A stretch of DNA of 64,000 nt, taken from a virus. The translations under genes were made by a program, and so were the position numbers. Each line of letters starts with the position of its first letter. Position 1 is the stretch's first letter. The notes under the pieces were generated by a model. The model did no database searches. It was not told the DNA's origin and was given only the letters and a program-made list of their open reading frames with translations. This document shows, piece by piece, positions 54,901-63,369 of the stretch. The stretch covers positions 1-64,000 of the IMG/VR virus record IMGVR_UViG_3300042453_004886; one strand, 5' to 3'.

Positions 54901-57900
54901 TTCCCTTAAACTGATCGTTAGCCCCTGAAGCTCCCAGATAACTCAGCAACGACTCTGAAGTTATTGAATCCAAGTAGTTTTCAAGGTTTTTGGAAGACTT
55001 GTAGTTTTGAATGGCAGCGTCCTTTACTCCGAGTTTTTTAAGTTCATCAACAGTTTTTTGAGTTTGCATTTGAATTTGGTCAGGGTTTTTCTGTGCAACT
55101 TTTATATCTGTAGCATTTGCTAGTAAGCTCTTAAACACGTAGGGTAGGTCATCTACGCTTTCAGCCTCACTTGCGTAAGACATCTCTCCAACTTGATTTG
55201 TATCAAATAGAGGAACGTTCGCACCGTTTGCATTATTAAATATGAATCCTAAGCCAGATATCTCGTCAGGTATTCTTTCTTTTGGTATAGCGTTTGGGTT
55301 AAACTCAACCTTTATATCAAGTGCTTTAAACACAGCAGGTTTGTTGTAAATAAACTCATTAAGAGGTCTTGTTGCAGTTGAAGGTTGAACAGCAGCTGCA
55401 TTTGTCTGAGGACTGCTTGCCGGAGTAGCACTGTTGTCTAAACCTGGCTTGCTCTCCAGGTTTGCTGCATCTTTTGCATCGTTAACGGGCTTGGTCTCGT
55501 TTTTTTCCAGACTACTTAAAATAGCAGGACTTATGTAGTCATTGTAAACTTTAGATACAGCAGCTTGAACAACAGGATCATCTTTAAACACACTTCCCGT
55601 CACCTGAGGAAGGGTGTCTTTGATAAACGTATCCCAGATCTGGGCAGCCGCTTTCCCGTCCTTTACAAAGGTATCTCCAACTGCCTTTCTCAGAGCATCT
55701 TGAAGCGTAACTGCCATACCTGCATCTGCACCCATGGCAGTGGCTGCAGCTGCAGCCACTGCGCCTAAAAGGCTTGCAGAAGCTCTTGGATTGGCCTGCG
55801 GATTAAACACAGGCACAAACCCATCCATGCCAAATACACCCGACTTTACGGCGCTTACAGCGTTATCCAAGAAAGACCCGTTCAGGTAGCTCATGGGATT
55901 CTTGGGATCATTAACAGCCCCAGCAACGCCTGCAGGACCGTTGACAATGAGATCGCTTAGCATTGAAAGGGCGCTGCGAGGTTTATCTGAAACCGATGCA
56001 TTTGGAGGAGCTGCCACACCAGGAGGCTCAATAGCTGTTGCGGAACCTGCAGGTATATAATTTTTTGGAGTATTTGTAAGAACAAATGATGGACTAACTG
56101 GATCAAAAACGGATTTGGGATCAATGCTTGGATTAACTACTTGCGGGGGTTGAATGGGATTTTGAGCAGAACTTGAATCTGTAATAGAAGGCGGGTCTAT
56201 GTTTCTGATTTCATCAGTGTCTACAACTTGCTGATTTATTTCAGAAGCCCTTTTATCAGAAATAATATTATATATTGCTCTAGCTATGCCTGTAAGCATT
56301 TCGGTGCTTAAGCTTGACGTTGGAACGGGATTATTAATAGTACTAACCGCGTACAGAGCGTCTGTAGCAAGCATTCTTTCAAGCGTGTAAAGATTTACAA
56401 GTGTATCTTCAGATGTAAAGTTAGAAATTATAATTGGATATCTAGTGTTAATACTTTGAATAGACTTCTGTTCGTCTGGGCTAAGAGAGTTATACAAATT
56501 TAGCAAAGCTTTGAAATTTAGTAGATTTTTAGTTTGTTCAAAAAGCTCTGCGTTTGCAGCTTTTACTGCAAGTTTGTAGGTTTTTACATGTTGCGGGTTT
56601 AATGTGATTGCTCTATTTTTTCTCTGCTCTTGCTGAGTTCTTGCACTGTGTAGAGCATTGATTTTTTTAGAAAGTTCTCCAGTATTTTTAAGCTGTAGGC
56701 CTATATCCTCAGTTTCAAGTTTCATATCTTTACCGTACATACCAATAACGTTGGATGTAACGGTAGCGGCCTTTGCCTGATCAATTTGATGGTTCATGTC
56801 TTCAAAGACATCAAACGCACCAACAAACTTTGGTGATGGCCTTTCACTGAATAAAGCTATCTTGATATCTTTTGCTACTTCTAATTCTGAATTAACTTCT
56901 CCAATAATGACATCGTCAGCTGTTCTTATCTGAGAGTGCGAGGAGAATGTTCTGTCTATAAAACCAAACTCATCAATGCCTGACGTCATAACCTTTATAA
57001 TGGTTTCAACACCACCAGGTATCGCTTGATTTTGATTGGTTACAGGGTTAAAAAATATGTTTTTAGGTATTTCCTCAAGCGTTACAACTTGAGCGTATTT
57101 ATCTCCAATGTAGCTGTATGTTTCGTTGTAATCGTTGTAAGCAATAATTGCAAAAGTTGTGATTTCGGTTTCAATCTCTGAAAGCTTGAAAGTCGGGTTC
57201 TCATCTGTAGAATCATCACCGTCTTCAATAACTTTTGCAGTCTTGTTGACAATTTCTTTTCCAAGATGAACGACGTTACAAAAAATAAGTGTGTCATCTT
57301 CGTACTTATCTACTTGGTGCAAATACTGACCAAGATCAAACTCTTCAACAGTTCCACGCGGGATAAGTAGAGTAACAGGTGTATCACAGATGTCCCCGAG
57401 ATCAAACGGAACACTAATATAGTTATTAAACCCGTTGGGTTCAAGAGAAGACCCCAAGATGTAAGCTAACTTACCGCTGAAGCTCTCATTGTCTTCTGGA
57501 GGCTCGTCTACCAAAACCAAGACTGTGGAATCATTTGAGCCCAGCCCAAGTGCGTCTGAAGAGCCCAAGATGAGTCTTGGAATATCTACAGCCTCTTCTT
57601 CTCGATCTGTAACCATGGGGTCTACAAACTGCTTCATGTACTCAGATACAACAATTGGAGCGGAATCAAACGGGTTAGGGTAGTCTGCTGGTACTTCCAT
57701 GGCGTAATCAAAATTGGTAAAACCCCAGGTAGCCAAAAGAGAGCTAATATCTAACTCAAACAAGTTAGAGAGTACAACCATGAAATCCGAGTACTCTTGC
57801 TCAGTGTTTCTGGTAACCTCATTAGATTTATTTAAAAGTGTCTTGTAGCCTGTTTTACACAGGTTCTCAACTTGATGGAACTTACCATAGAAAAGCTCTA

Positions 57901-58543
57901 GCAAGAACCCGTACAGGACATCTGGATCGCCGTCTTCTTCCAAGTCGGCATCAATAAAAGAATCGCCTCTTAAACTCAGTCTACGCTTTCTGTAGCAGCG
58001 AGTAAGCTCTCTGGTGAGCATCTCGTCAAGCGTAAAGGTTTTCTTTGAAAAGCAGGAAGAGCAATAAGAAGACGTGAAGTAAAGACTGTACGTACCAATA
58101 AAACGTTTTAAACCAACGCCAAGTTCAAGGCTTAAAAAGGTTTCACTCTTAGATTCTGCTTCCAAAGCATCTTCTCTTTGGTAGTGCAGAGCAGCATCTC
58201 CAATTGCCTCAAAAAACTCAAAAACAAGAGGATGGTTTTGAAAAGCATTCTGATAAAATTCCGAGAAGTCAGAATTAATCTTAATAACGCCCTCAGAAGG
58301 GCTCCAAACAGCAATGCTTTCACCGATCTCTGTATCAAGTTCAGGATCTACTTCTCTGAATACAAGTTTAGTTCTTATAAGATCTGGGTGAGAGCCCGGG
58401 AAAAACCCCGTGATTTTTTCAAGGTTTTTGGCAACAGATGACCAAAAATCTATAAAATTTCTATTACTAAGGATGTTATCCTCTGTCTCTTGAGAAAACT
58501 CAAAAGATACGACCTCGGTTGTATTTTTTAGTTCAGTTTCCAT
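48917..58543 (-). CDS. 3208-residue virion protein with C-terminal lytic transglycosylase-like domain
   Basis: The largest product in the window. The last 200 residues (from about 3010) look like an SLT-type lytic transglycosylase: AHESIGLNP with catalytic Glu 3019 and GASGISQV at 3053-3060 followed by a helical tail. Other parts: a Cys pair (CSSC) near residue 164, a hydrophobic Ala/Gly stretch around 930-965, beta-rich middle domains, a very basic Lys/Ala/Pro-rich linker at about 2205-2280, two related 200-residue units near 2345-2550 and 2617-2838, and a Ser-rich stretch at about 2560-2590. It may be a tape measure or tail-hub protein that digests peptidoglycan. TAATG overlap with the upstream gene. 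Confidence 0.75.
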   Translation of the reverse strand: METELKNTTEVVSFEFSQETEDNILSNRNFIDFWSSVAKNLEKITGFFPGSHPDLIRTKLVFREVDPELDTEIGESIAVWSPSEGVIKINSDFSEFYQNAFQNHPLVFEFFEAIGDAALHYQREDALEAESKSETFLSLELGVGLKRFIGTYSLYFTSSYCSSCFSKKTFTLDEMLTRELTRCYRKRRLSLRGDSFIDADLEEDGDPDVLYGFLLELFYGKFHQVENLCKTGYKTLLNKSNEVTRNTEQEYSDFMVVLSNLFELDISSLLATWGFTNFDYAMEVPADYPNPFDSAPIVVSEYMKQFVDPMVTDREEEAVDIPRLILGSSDALGLGSNDSTVLVLVDEPPEDNESFSGKLAYILGSSLEPNGFNNYISVPFDLGDICDTPVTLLIPRGTVEEFDLGQYLHQVDKYEDDTLIFCNVVHLGKEIVNKTAKVIEDGDDSTDENPTFKLSEIETEITTFAIIAYNDYNETYSYIGDKYAQVVTLEEIPKNIFFNPVTNQNQAIPGGVETIIKVMTSGIDEFGFIDRTFSSHSQIRTADDVIIGEVNSELEVAKDIKIALFSERPSPKFVGAFDVFEDMNHQIDQAKAATVTSNVIGMYGKDMKLETEDIGLQLKNTGELSKKINALHSARTQQEQRKNRAITLNPQHVKTYKLAVKAANAELFEQTKNLLNFKALLNLYNSLSPDEQKSIQSINTRYPIIISNFTSEDTLVNLYTLERMLATDALYAVSTINNPVPTSSLSTEMLTGIARAIYNIISDKRASEINQQVVDTDEIRNIDPPSITDSSSAQNPIQPPQVVNPSIDPKSVFDPVSPSFVLTNTPKNYIPAGSATAIEPPGVAAPPNASVSDKPRSALSMLSDLIVNGPAGVAGAVNDPKNPMSYLNGSFLDNAVSAVKSGVFGMDGFVPVFNPQANPRASASLLGAVAAAAATAMGADAGMAVTLQDALRKAVGDTFVKDGKAAAQIWDTFIKDTLPQVTGSVFKDDPVVQAAVSKVYNDYISPAILSSLEKNETKPVNDAKDAANLESKPGLDNSATPASSPQTNAAAVQPSTATRPLNEFIYNKPAVFKALDIKVEFNPNAIPKERIPDEISGLGFIFNNANGANVPLFDTNQVGEMSYASEAESVDDLPYVFKSLLANATDIKVAQKNPDQIQMQTQKTVDELKKLGVKDAAIQNYKSSKNLENYLDSITSESLLSYLGASGANDQFKGINDFISKKLDSKVVSYTHKVEQKIEFLLPDFKGVIKDLDINAAVATVSENEVHLRVSKEQLYLLSTGKELKLSIPYEVQRHKYIYDKNPYASMFIASVPYDEIGNVLPSVTPNTSGEYTYIEDFQINIKNRTFFVNGQLGKDKPSTVPGDTTLQDVLLVNSEKSIKIQDVFRDVPGPVEPKFYYLDMVIKPTPGGGVKIFDPNKSTSDLSYVVFKISLKSEYREVSDKLDKNGDYSSNVIVTKFSSSSGPNFISFGLNEDIYYADDQQITVPVYNSNPRSKIYTSVFKGDVDNVVSGKVKHLSFKSNNLASPNKGSYSGVNKNRFLYGSVQVSLSSLTNFYIRPKIAIVDYIGNTSKTYIVSDSVISAFGLNTQTQAKEALEVDPVKGIEVPAGFVGRLNTNKVISFEFNTFKLNNDHGNFDVEINFELEDFTLDNDFYKKTLAERQASFVSPDQISDFFLNQKTDSVLSSILESANKLNSAISYFELKEVGLKPLQMWYSDYKIETEAAADFQTFDLATKKKDVNVVIDNSGKTLDIHTEGFNENIQGKDGLELRARLFEIPATVTPDNKIIFSEAGEEANYTVEFSLDKGKSYSDFNLCVYYTNGTNDFEILSGIINGGMNTRNPVQSRSLKVSSNTNLKENVLGDGPYKFYLGFKTGLDKDAILSIHSISLIKTVNSKEEKTKLGTSSYILASDNPTEVANLKLEDVLQAQLFGYTNTVSGKPLPKLPKLPLRVVNAYERLLDRTNFIVGRNSKNYKQLISKIKEYRDGTNLSVKKNYTSTLILDPEFTIKSGGTTYNFEMMPAVRSASPSQGMQAPGADHGVVFRTNLNIAKINIPGSTPVYQAMGVSDEVIEFVGSFLGEYQPGYTTGQAQGAKGAKFVRDPFNDYRNKDPYDGTTYQYFRAYQESIIIRKLQTAGNICTLTLRSQGQAPVESPEYPEDGINIKVNGFIISFERFIQRDDRVWYKIVFRVTDHKFDDKYKISGLNSEKAPSGKEPSTKVAQASKGKSGSGAAGSGESKKEKSGKKAAGTTTKKRKKPAPARPAARRPGRAVPSNGNPQGKVEKAAQAAGRTASAKSYPGVYEQLRDPKYFPENNRVVTAFINMLKTSTGIPGLSTLVSTSNKTSYPHLPKIIFKPHTNKDGSIDLRYGKFYYSLSYNDSDRRDDLTFTEVVPTRKDLEWFLTAYLSDRSNFSPDRYDVSRPSSSSTKLTMKSDRISAKEGPYLGTIFERYARGTPETPNAFYLYKSASRYVSSERSGTQENYYGTTTVNLKGTINIKTIKHEEKHTENNWQFSYFNSPKTKNYLSLYEEVGLLIDAVTYMLEVLDGDFVVGSTTGNLPKDTLFTPKSGGGGSATSASSGSSSSSSKSRPTTNYRTSQSWAVQLATKSYGSEKDVNALVKKIKLAPDIPNFKPWHLLVTFNKVKDNFNFKAPVFYYYTKTNSETGEKEILENEVIPSENNLQEFLNYLLSVYNPDSNIQDSRFITDNYLNNTGKVFFGAVSITEYPHGLFQLAQRPIRYFETAFLEISKAHQAIYFNTPPGPYRSSRDDVKDLSKVTSTHTTKSKFELVKANSRYTIPERNMTVPAVGTKSISIIDEIKILIASMEYFVNKLSKTVLPADIDLELPQFREPAEKVRPAAPLSKSRKKMLDAAEFDVESNKFYYNGITGRFQLVLTEADARYLKDRLENPSRKQRKVDEIRFDEKGNLAGNDKRLLTKAEYTAVEKAYSGIYSAKTAVEFAETMDDAVYAYLSSFTEMKYTMDDAKTLTYYIADAYNKAFGSNETARLMVPLQTFLAMLAHESIGLNPYILANDGQGYTNDQKLVWNSSTSSFNTGASGISQVLLNTHSQLALSVAVADELDHEAYTNYYKLLNHPLTNKPSKIPRPVKYYTILSAKILYNIITNNYSTSDLKLIDLVNQKKADPVQAGLIAVRGYHSQISGALEAALSQGTKLEYRQFSVEADKRAVNQLGTTSGNENINYIPNILKELQ

Positions 58544-61500
58544 TAGCTACTCAAATCAATCGTTGTTACCGACTCTACAAGAGGAGAAAATTCAACTTCT
58601 TCATAGGTTTCAAATTCATCCATTTTTTCTTGACCATTAAAATAAGCAGAGTCGTAGTTAAGTATTGTAGCAGATTTAAAAACTGAAGTAGTACCATTTT
58701 TTACTTCTGTGATAATTAAGCCAAGTAAACCAGAAAATTTTGCAACAGTACCAGCATCGTTACCAGCAGCGCGTATGAGGCGTTCAAGCAAAGTATCGTC
58801 ATCAAGTTTATTCAGAACTAATGCTATATCTGTATCATCTTCGTCTATATGATTGTAATAAAAATACCTTGATTTTACGGTGTACCCATTTAATAGTGAA
58901 GAAGTATTTTCTATTTTCCAGGTTACTTCTTCTATAAGCACGTCTTCCGCAGAGGTAAAGTAACCTTCAGTACCAAGTTTACTTACTTTTTTATACTTTA
59001 TTGAATCTGTTGTAGTAGTACCTGTTAATAAATTTTGACTAAGTAGGGTCGGTATATACTTTTTAAGTTCATCAGAAAAGCTGTTTACTCTTATCTGCTG
59101 TTCAAATTCTATTTCTTTTACTTCTTCTGATAGCTCAATATCTTGGTAGCTAGTTATAGGTACTTTTTTAACAATACAAATTGGAAGCTTGTACTCTTTT
59201 AAAAGATTTTCATATACTGAAAGTTTTTCTTGGTTGTTGATTAACTTATACTCAAAGTACCCGTCTGGGCCAGATGAGCTATAGTCTCCTCTAAGGTAGA
59301 TAACGTAACTGTTCAGCGCGTCAGAAGTTAGCTTATCAACATGAATTCTAGAAACAAATCCACTAGATAGACCTAAATTACCTGAGTTAGTTCTATCTAT
59401 AAGAAAAGGACTAAACGTACTATCTGGAAAATTCTTTAGCCTTACTTTATTATCGGATACTTCAGTTTCTAGTTGAAACGATTTATATTTAGTTGTACCA
59501 GGAATAAGATCAGTATAGATAAGTTGTTTATTTGTTTCAGTCTGTACAACGTTTAAATCTACAGTAGCGCTGTAGTAAACTGTATACGCGTCTCCTTGAC
59601 TAGGCTCAAGAACTGCAGCAGTCGAGTTGTTTCTCCATTTAATAACTGGATAGGTTCTCTCAGCAGTATTCAAATTACCACTAGTATCTAGTTTTGTTTC
59701 ATATGTTAATTCGTAAACAGCCTGTGGATCTGTTTGGTTTTCATAACCACGTTTAAGAGGTAATGTTTGACCGTTTCTGGTTACTTCTATCTTTTCAACA
59801 TTTACATTACTTATGTAAGCTGGCATAAGTTGATTATTAGAAGATATTGGAAGTCCTAGAAAATCTTTTGGAGAGCTATTGTTGTAGGTAACAGCGTTCA
59901 ATTGTTCTCTGGTCTTAGTTTCTATAAAAAGAACAGAAACTCTACAACCAGATAAGGATGTAAAAGAAGGTGAAATTGGATATTTAGTAGTTTGACTTAC
60001 AAAGTCAAATACTTTATTTATTGAAGTTGTAGTTGTACCTGCAGAGATAGTGGGAAGTACAACATTATCTTCTCTTCCTGCAATATATCTGCCTTCAACA
60101 AAAGCATCGACCACTTTTACTTTTACAGTATTAGTAGAATTTTCTAATTTACGCACTTCAGGGGGTGTTACAAACTTGGTTTTGATAACGCTTTTAAACC
60201 GTTCAGAGAAGAAGTTAGAAGAAATATTTGTAAATTCCCTGTTAGACAAAGAAGAAACAATTTGTCCATTTTTGGTAATGTGTACAGGATAAACACGAAT
60301 AAAAGCTTCTTCTTTTGTAACGCCGTGTGCATTAAAAAACTGCATATCTTCATCAGGAGTGACCTGAGCTTGTCTTATAACCAGATCTGTAATTCCTGCA
60401 GCTGTAAAAGTAGCAGGCATATTTGGAGTTGAGTAGGATGTAAGAGACGCACCAGAAGTCGTAGATAGGTTTTGTCGAACAGCCTGAGTACCTAACTTCA
60501 AGCTTGAAGTAGGTCCAGGAACAAAGTTTGAGTATGAGCTTCCATTAGCCATTACGTACTTGGTAAATTTGGGTCTTCTTTCGTCTGTTTCCGTGTCTGC
60601 CATATGCAGATCGCTTACGTAAATAACCGTACCTTGGGGAAGAGCAGTATCTGGGTGGTAAATTGTAACTCCGATTCTTCTTCCTTTAAAAGTATCCGAA
60701 TTGTTGGTTTGTAAGATATTTAGAACAGCATCAGTAAGCTTAAGTTTTAACTCTACGGAGGAGTCATCAGTTAGAGATTTTTTAAAGTTATTGTTGGAGA
60801 ACAAATCAATAGCAAGAAAACTCTGAGTGTCTGCAATTTGTCCATTAAGGTTTGCTTGAAATACATTAATATACGCTTTTAAATCAGTTGTATTGTATCC
60901 AGAGTTTGCTGGTAACTTTATTCTTACAAAAGCTTTGAGGTATTTATCTCTTTGAAGCTCGGGAAATACTTCAGTTCCACTTATAATATCTATAGTTTCA
61001 TGATTATTAGCCGGTACGACAAATTTTCCACTGTGAACAGCATTGCTAGCCACCTGGACAGATGTTTCTACCGAGGAAAGTAATCTGTTTCCGTTACCAT
61101 CTCTGTAAATAACGGATGCCGCTGCATTGTTATCAAAGTCTGAAGTAACAAGAGTGCCCGCAACCCAAACAGGAACTACCTGTAACCTGTTTGCTCCAGG
61201 TAACCCCAAGTTTTGTCCAGTTGCTTGCTTGATAACAGGGTCTCTTAGGCTCTGGTCTTCGTTTGCCGTAATAACAAACTTGTCCAAGAAAACGCCCATA
61301 AAGCCCCAACCGGATGCAGGCGCCTCTAGGCCAGATACGCTTGGAATATCATGAACAGCACCATCAATCCAAAGCTTGTTATTAGAGTCATCAACAGTTT
61401 TATATTTACCTGAATTTGCAGAATCAGCAGTAACTACCATTCCAGAAACAACGTCACCGTTTTGAAAAATAGCTTCTCCGGCTTGCTGTACTTTGTCTTT

Positions 61501-61626
61501 TAAAAGAGCCTGTATTTCGTTAAACTCGGCAGATTGTGGAACTTCTCCAGCAAGAGCTCTCCACTCTTCGTAGTTTGAAGAGCGAACGTATCTATTAAAA
61601 TAGTTAGGCTCTCTACTGAATTGCAT
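58543..61626 (-). CDS. DUF4815-like baseplate or fibre-attachment protein
   Basis: A 1027-residue protein. The N-terminus (NYFNRYVRSSNYEEWRALAGEVPQ, then SAEFNEIQ and GDVVSG) matches the signature of DUF4815-type phage proteins, found in baseplates or at the base of tail fibres of contractile-tailed phages. The rest is beta-rich with many Thr, Asn and Ser, as in fibre adaptors. It overlaps the 3208-residue gene start (TAATG) and lies with baseplate genes. Its exact place in the tail is unknown. Confidence 0.75.
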   Translation of the reverse strand: MQFSREPNYFNRYVRSSNYEEWRALAGEVPQSAEFNEIQALLKDKVQQAGEAIFQNGDVVSGMVVTADSANSGKYKTVDDSNNKLWIDGAVHDIPSVSGLEAPASGWGFMGVFLDKFVITANEDQSLRDPVIKQATGQNLGLPGANRLQVVPVWVAGTLVTSDFDNNAAASVIYRDGNGNRLLSSVETSVQVASNAVHSGKFVVPANNHETIDIISGTEVFPELQRDKYLKAFVRIKLPANSGYNTTDLKAYINVFQANLNGQIADTQSFLAIDLFSNNNFKKSLTDDSSVELKLKLTDAVLNILQTNNSDTFKGRRIGVTIYHPDTALPQGTVIYVSDLHMADTETDERRPKFTKYVMANGSSYSNFVPGPTSSLKLGTQAVRQNLSTTSGASLTSYSTPNMPATFTAAGITDLVIRQAQVTPDEDMQFFNAHGVTKEEAFIRVYPVHITKNGQIVSSLSNREFTNISSNFFSERFKSVIKTKFVTPPEVRKLENSTNTVKVKVVDAFVEGRYIAGREDNVVLPTISAGTTTTSINKVFDFVSQTTKYPISPSFTSLSGCRVSVLFIETKTREQLNAVTYNNSSPKDFLGLPISSNNQLMPAYISNVNVEKIEVTRNGQTLPLKRGYENQTDPQAVYELTYETKLDTSGNLNTAERTYPVIKWRNNSTAAVLEPSQGDAYTVYYSATVDLNVVQTETNKQLIYTDLIPGTTKYKSFQLETEVSDNKVRLKNFPDSTFSPFLIDRTNSGNLGLSSGFVSRIHVDKLTSDALNSYVIYLRGDYSSSGPDGYFEYKLINNQEKLSVYENLLKEYKLPICIVKKVPITSYQDIELSEEVKEIEFEQQIRVNSFSDELKKYIPTLLSQNLLTGTTTTDSIKYKKVSKLGTEGYFTSAEDVLIEEVTWKIENTSSLLNGYTVKSRYFYYNHIDEDDTDIALVLNKLDDDTLLERLIRAAGNDAGTVAKFSGLLGLIITEVKNGTTSVFKSATILNYDSAYFNGQEKMDEFETYEEVEFSPLVESVTTIDLSS

Positions 61627-61636
61627 CTAAATCTCC

Positions 61637-62203
61637 CTAAATCTGAATAACCAGCTGAAGCTTTTTGCTCTGTCCGCTAGTGATATTTATAGCACCCCCT
61701 GTTTGATCTGCAAAAGAGTGTGCTACTTGAATAGTGTAGGTAGTATTTGTTGCAATACTGGGAGCCTTGGGAATAAATCCACCTACTCCAGAACTATATG
61801 ATTCTTTGATAGAAAGATTACTTACGATGAAAATACCATTAATTGCAGTATTGGGAGCGTTGTTAAACATCAAAGAACTTACTTCAAAATCTAGATAAAG
61901 CCTCAATCCCGCTACGTTACCGATAGATGCGGAAGAACTATAAAATTTATAGATAGTTGTTTGAGGGGTAGCGCCGCCTGAAACGACCGTAACACCAGCC
62001 TCCCCAGAGGATAAACTTGCAACAGCAGTACAAATAAACTGATTGCTTACAGGAACAATTCCTAACACACCGTCAGTAGTAGGAGAAGCGAAAGATAAGT
62101 CTCCTGGCCACGTATACCCAGGCTGCATCAGCACGCAATAAAGTCGTTGACTTGCAAGTATTTTTAATCTTTCTGCTCTTCCGTCGTTGTGAATAGTAGC
62201 CAT
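61637..62203 (-). CDS. Beta-rich tail-region protein, 188 residues
   Basis: A protein rich in Gly, Ser, Thr, Val and Ile with predicted strands throughout, like a small tail or fibre accessory. No known family is recognised. It lies between a baseplate protein and the DUF4815-like gene with short gaps, so it is probably a baseplate or adaptor component. The ATG follows AGAGGG. Confidence 0.65.
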   Translation of the reverse strand: MATIHNDGRAERLKILASQRLYCVLMQPGYTWPGDLSFASPTTDGVLGIVPVSNQFICTAVASLSSGEAGVTVVSGGATPQTTIYKFYSSSASIGNVAGLRLYLDFEVSSLMFNNAPNTAINGIFIVSNLSIKESYSSGVGGFIPKAPSIATNTTYTIQVAHSFADQTGGAINITSGQSKKLQLVIQI

Positions 62204-62223
62204 CTAGTTACCCTCTGTAAGTA

Positions 62224-63369
62224 TTATGGGCCGAAAACCACGGAGTAATTAATTGTAGGGTCTAGGTTTAAAACCACCGATTCGTTGCTACTAGGGTAAG
62301 ATCCCAGATAAATATTTGGCGTGCTGTCTGCAAAATACAATTGAGTATCAAACACTAGTTGCTGAGTCTCCCCTAAAAAAGTAGAAACATGTAATCTTGT
62401 TAGAACTCCTGCAGGACGTATATTTTTAAAAGACTCAGGAACCTCGAAGTTTAAGTTAGTAGTCTTTACGTATACGTCTACAATTCCCCCCGTGTCTTCT
62501 ATATTAAAATATTTTTTTGTAGATCCTTCTAGATAACTAGTATAACTTCCAAGTTGGTTTTTAAGCAAGCGTATTCTTTGTTTTTTTACATCTGCAGGTT
62601 CAATATAATTTCCAGTTTCTGTAAGTCCAGGTATAGAAGTATTTGTTGTAATTCCAGACACTGAAAGTAATTCAGAGTCTAAGAACTGCACAGGGTAAGT
62701 AGAATTTATTTGTTTACTGAACCTTCCATCGCTATAGTAGTTTAAATTGTCGTAGTAATACTTCCTGTATACTTCACATCTTTTGTTAAAACTATCATCT
62801 GACTCACCAACAAATTTAGTAGGAACATAAAGTTTTGCAGAGGGGTAAGGCTTTAAGTTTTTCCAAGTTTCTCTAAGAGATACTTCTCCGTATACGCCAA
62901 AATCAGTCAGATTTTCAAAGTAAGACTTTATTTCTTGGAGTGTTACGCCGGCTGTTTTAAAAACGCTTTTAAGCTCAGTAGCTATTTCTAAAATTCGTGC
63001 TTGGTAATCTTCTACAGTTTCCGTAGAGGCCTTATCCCAAACAATCTGATTGGTTTTTTCTTCACCGTAGTAATCTAAATACGTGTTTTTGACATGCTGT
63101 ATCCAACGATCTGTTACAAGGGGTGGGGTAAGGTACAGGTTTTGATCAAACTCTTTTATGGCATGCACAAACTTTGCAATAGAATCAGACACAGCTATTA
63201 CAATATTTGCAGCTACAGTTCTTGGGGCATTTGTTGTCTGGTTTATACGAGACGCCGCTACACCAAACCAGTTTCTATGTTCAGGGATCTTACTTTTTAA
63301 ATGAAGCGTAACGTCAGTTTTTACGCCATCTAAACTTACGACATTTTGGTTTATTCTATTAAAAGGCAT
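62224..63369 (-). CDS. Baseplate-region protein, 381 residues
   Basis: A protein with an N-terminal helical half and a beta-rich C-terminal half. It is immediately downstream of the baseplate-J-like gene: its ATG abuts that gene's stop (TAAATG). In many contractile phages a gp6/J-type protein is followed by a gp7/P2-I-type protein, so this may occupy a similar role, but no family signature is seen. The Tyr- and Asn-rich middle suits a structural protein. Confidence 0.65.
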   Translation of the reverse strand: MPFNRINQNVVSLDGVKTDVTLHLKSKIPEHRNWFGVAASRINQTTNAPRTVAANIVIAVSDSIAKFVHAIKEFDQNLYLTPPLVTDRWIQHVKNTYLDYYGEEKTNQIVWDKASTETVEDYQARILEIATELKSVFKTAGVTLQEIKSYFENLTDFGVYGEVSLRETWKNLKPYPSAKLYVPTKFVGESDDSFNKRCEVYRKYYYDNLNYYSDGRFSKQINSTYPVQFLDSELLSVSGITTNTSIPGLTETGNYIEPADVKKQRIRLLKNQLGSYTSYLEGSTKKYFNIEDTGGIVDVYVKTTNLNFEVPESFKNIRPAGVLTRLHVSTFLGETQQLVFDTQLYFADSTPNIYLGSYPSSNESVVLNLDPTINYSVVFGP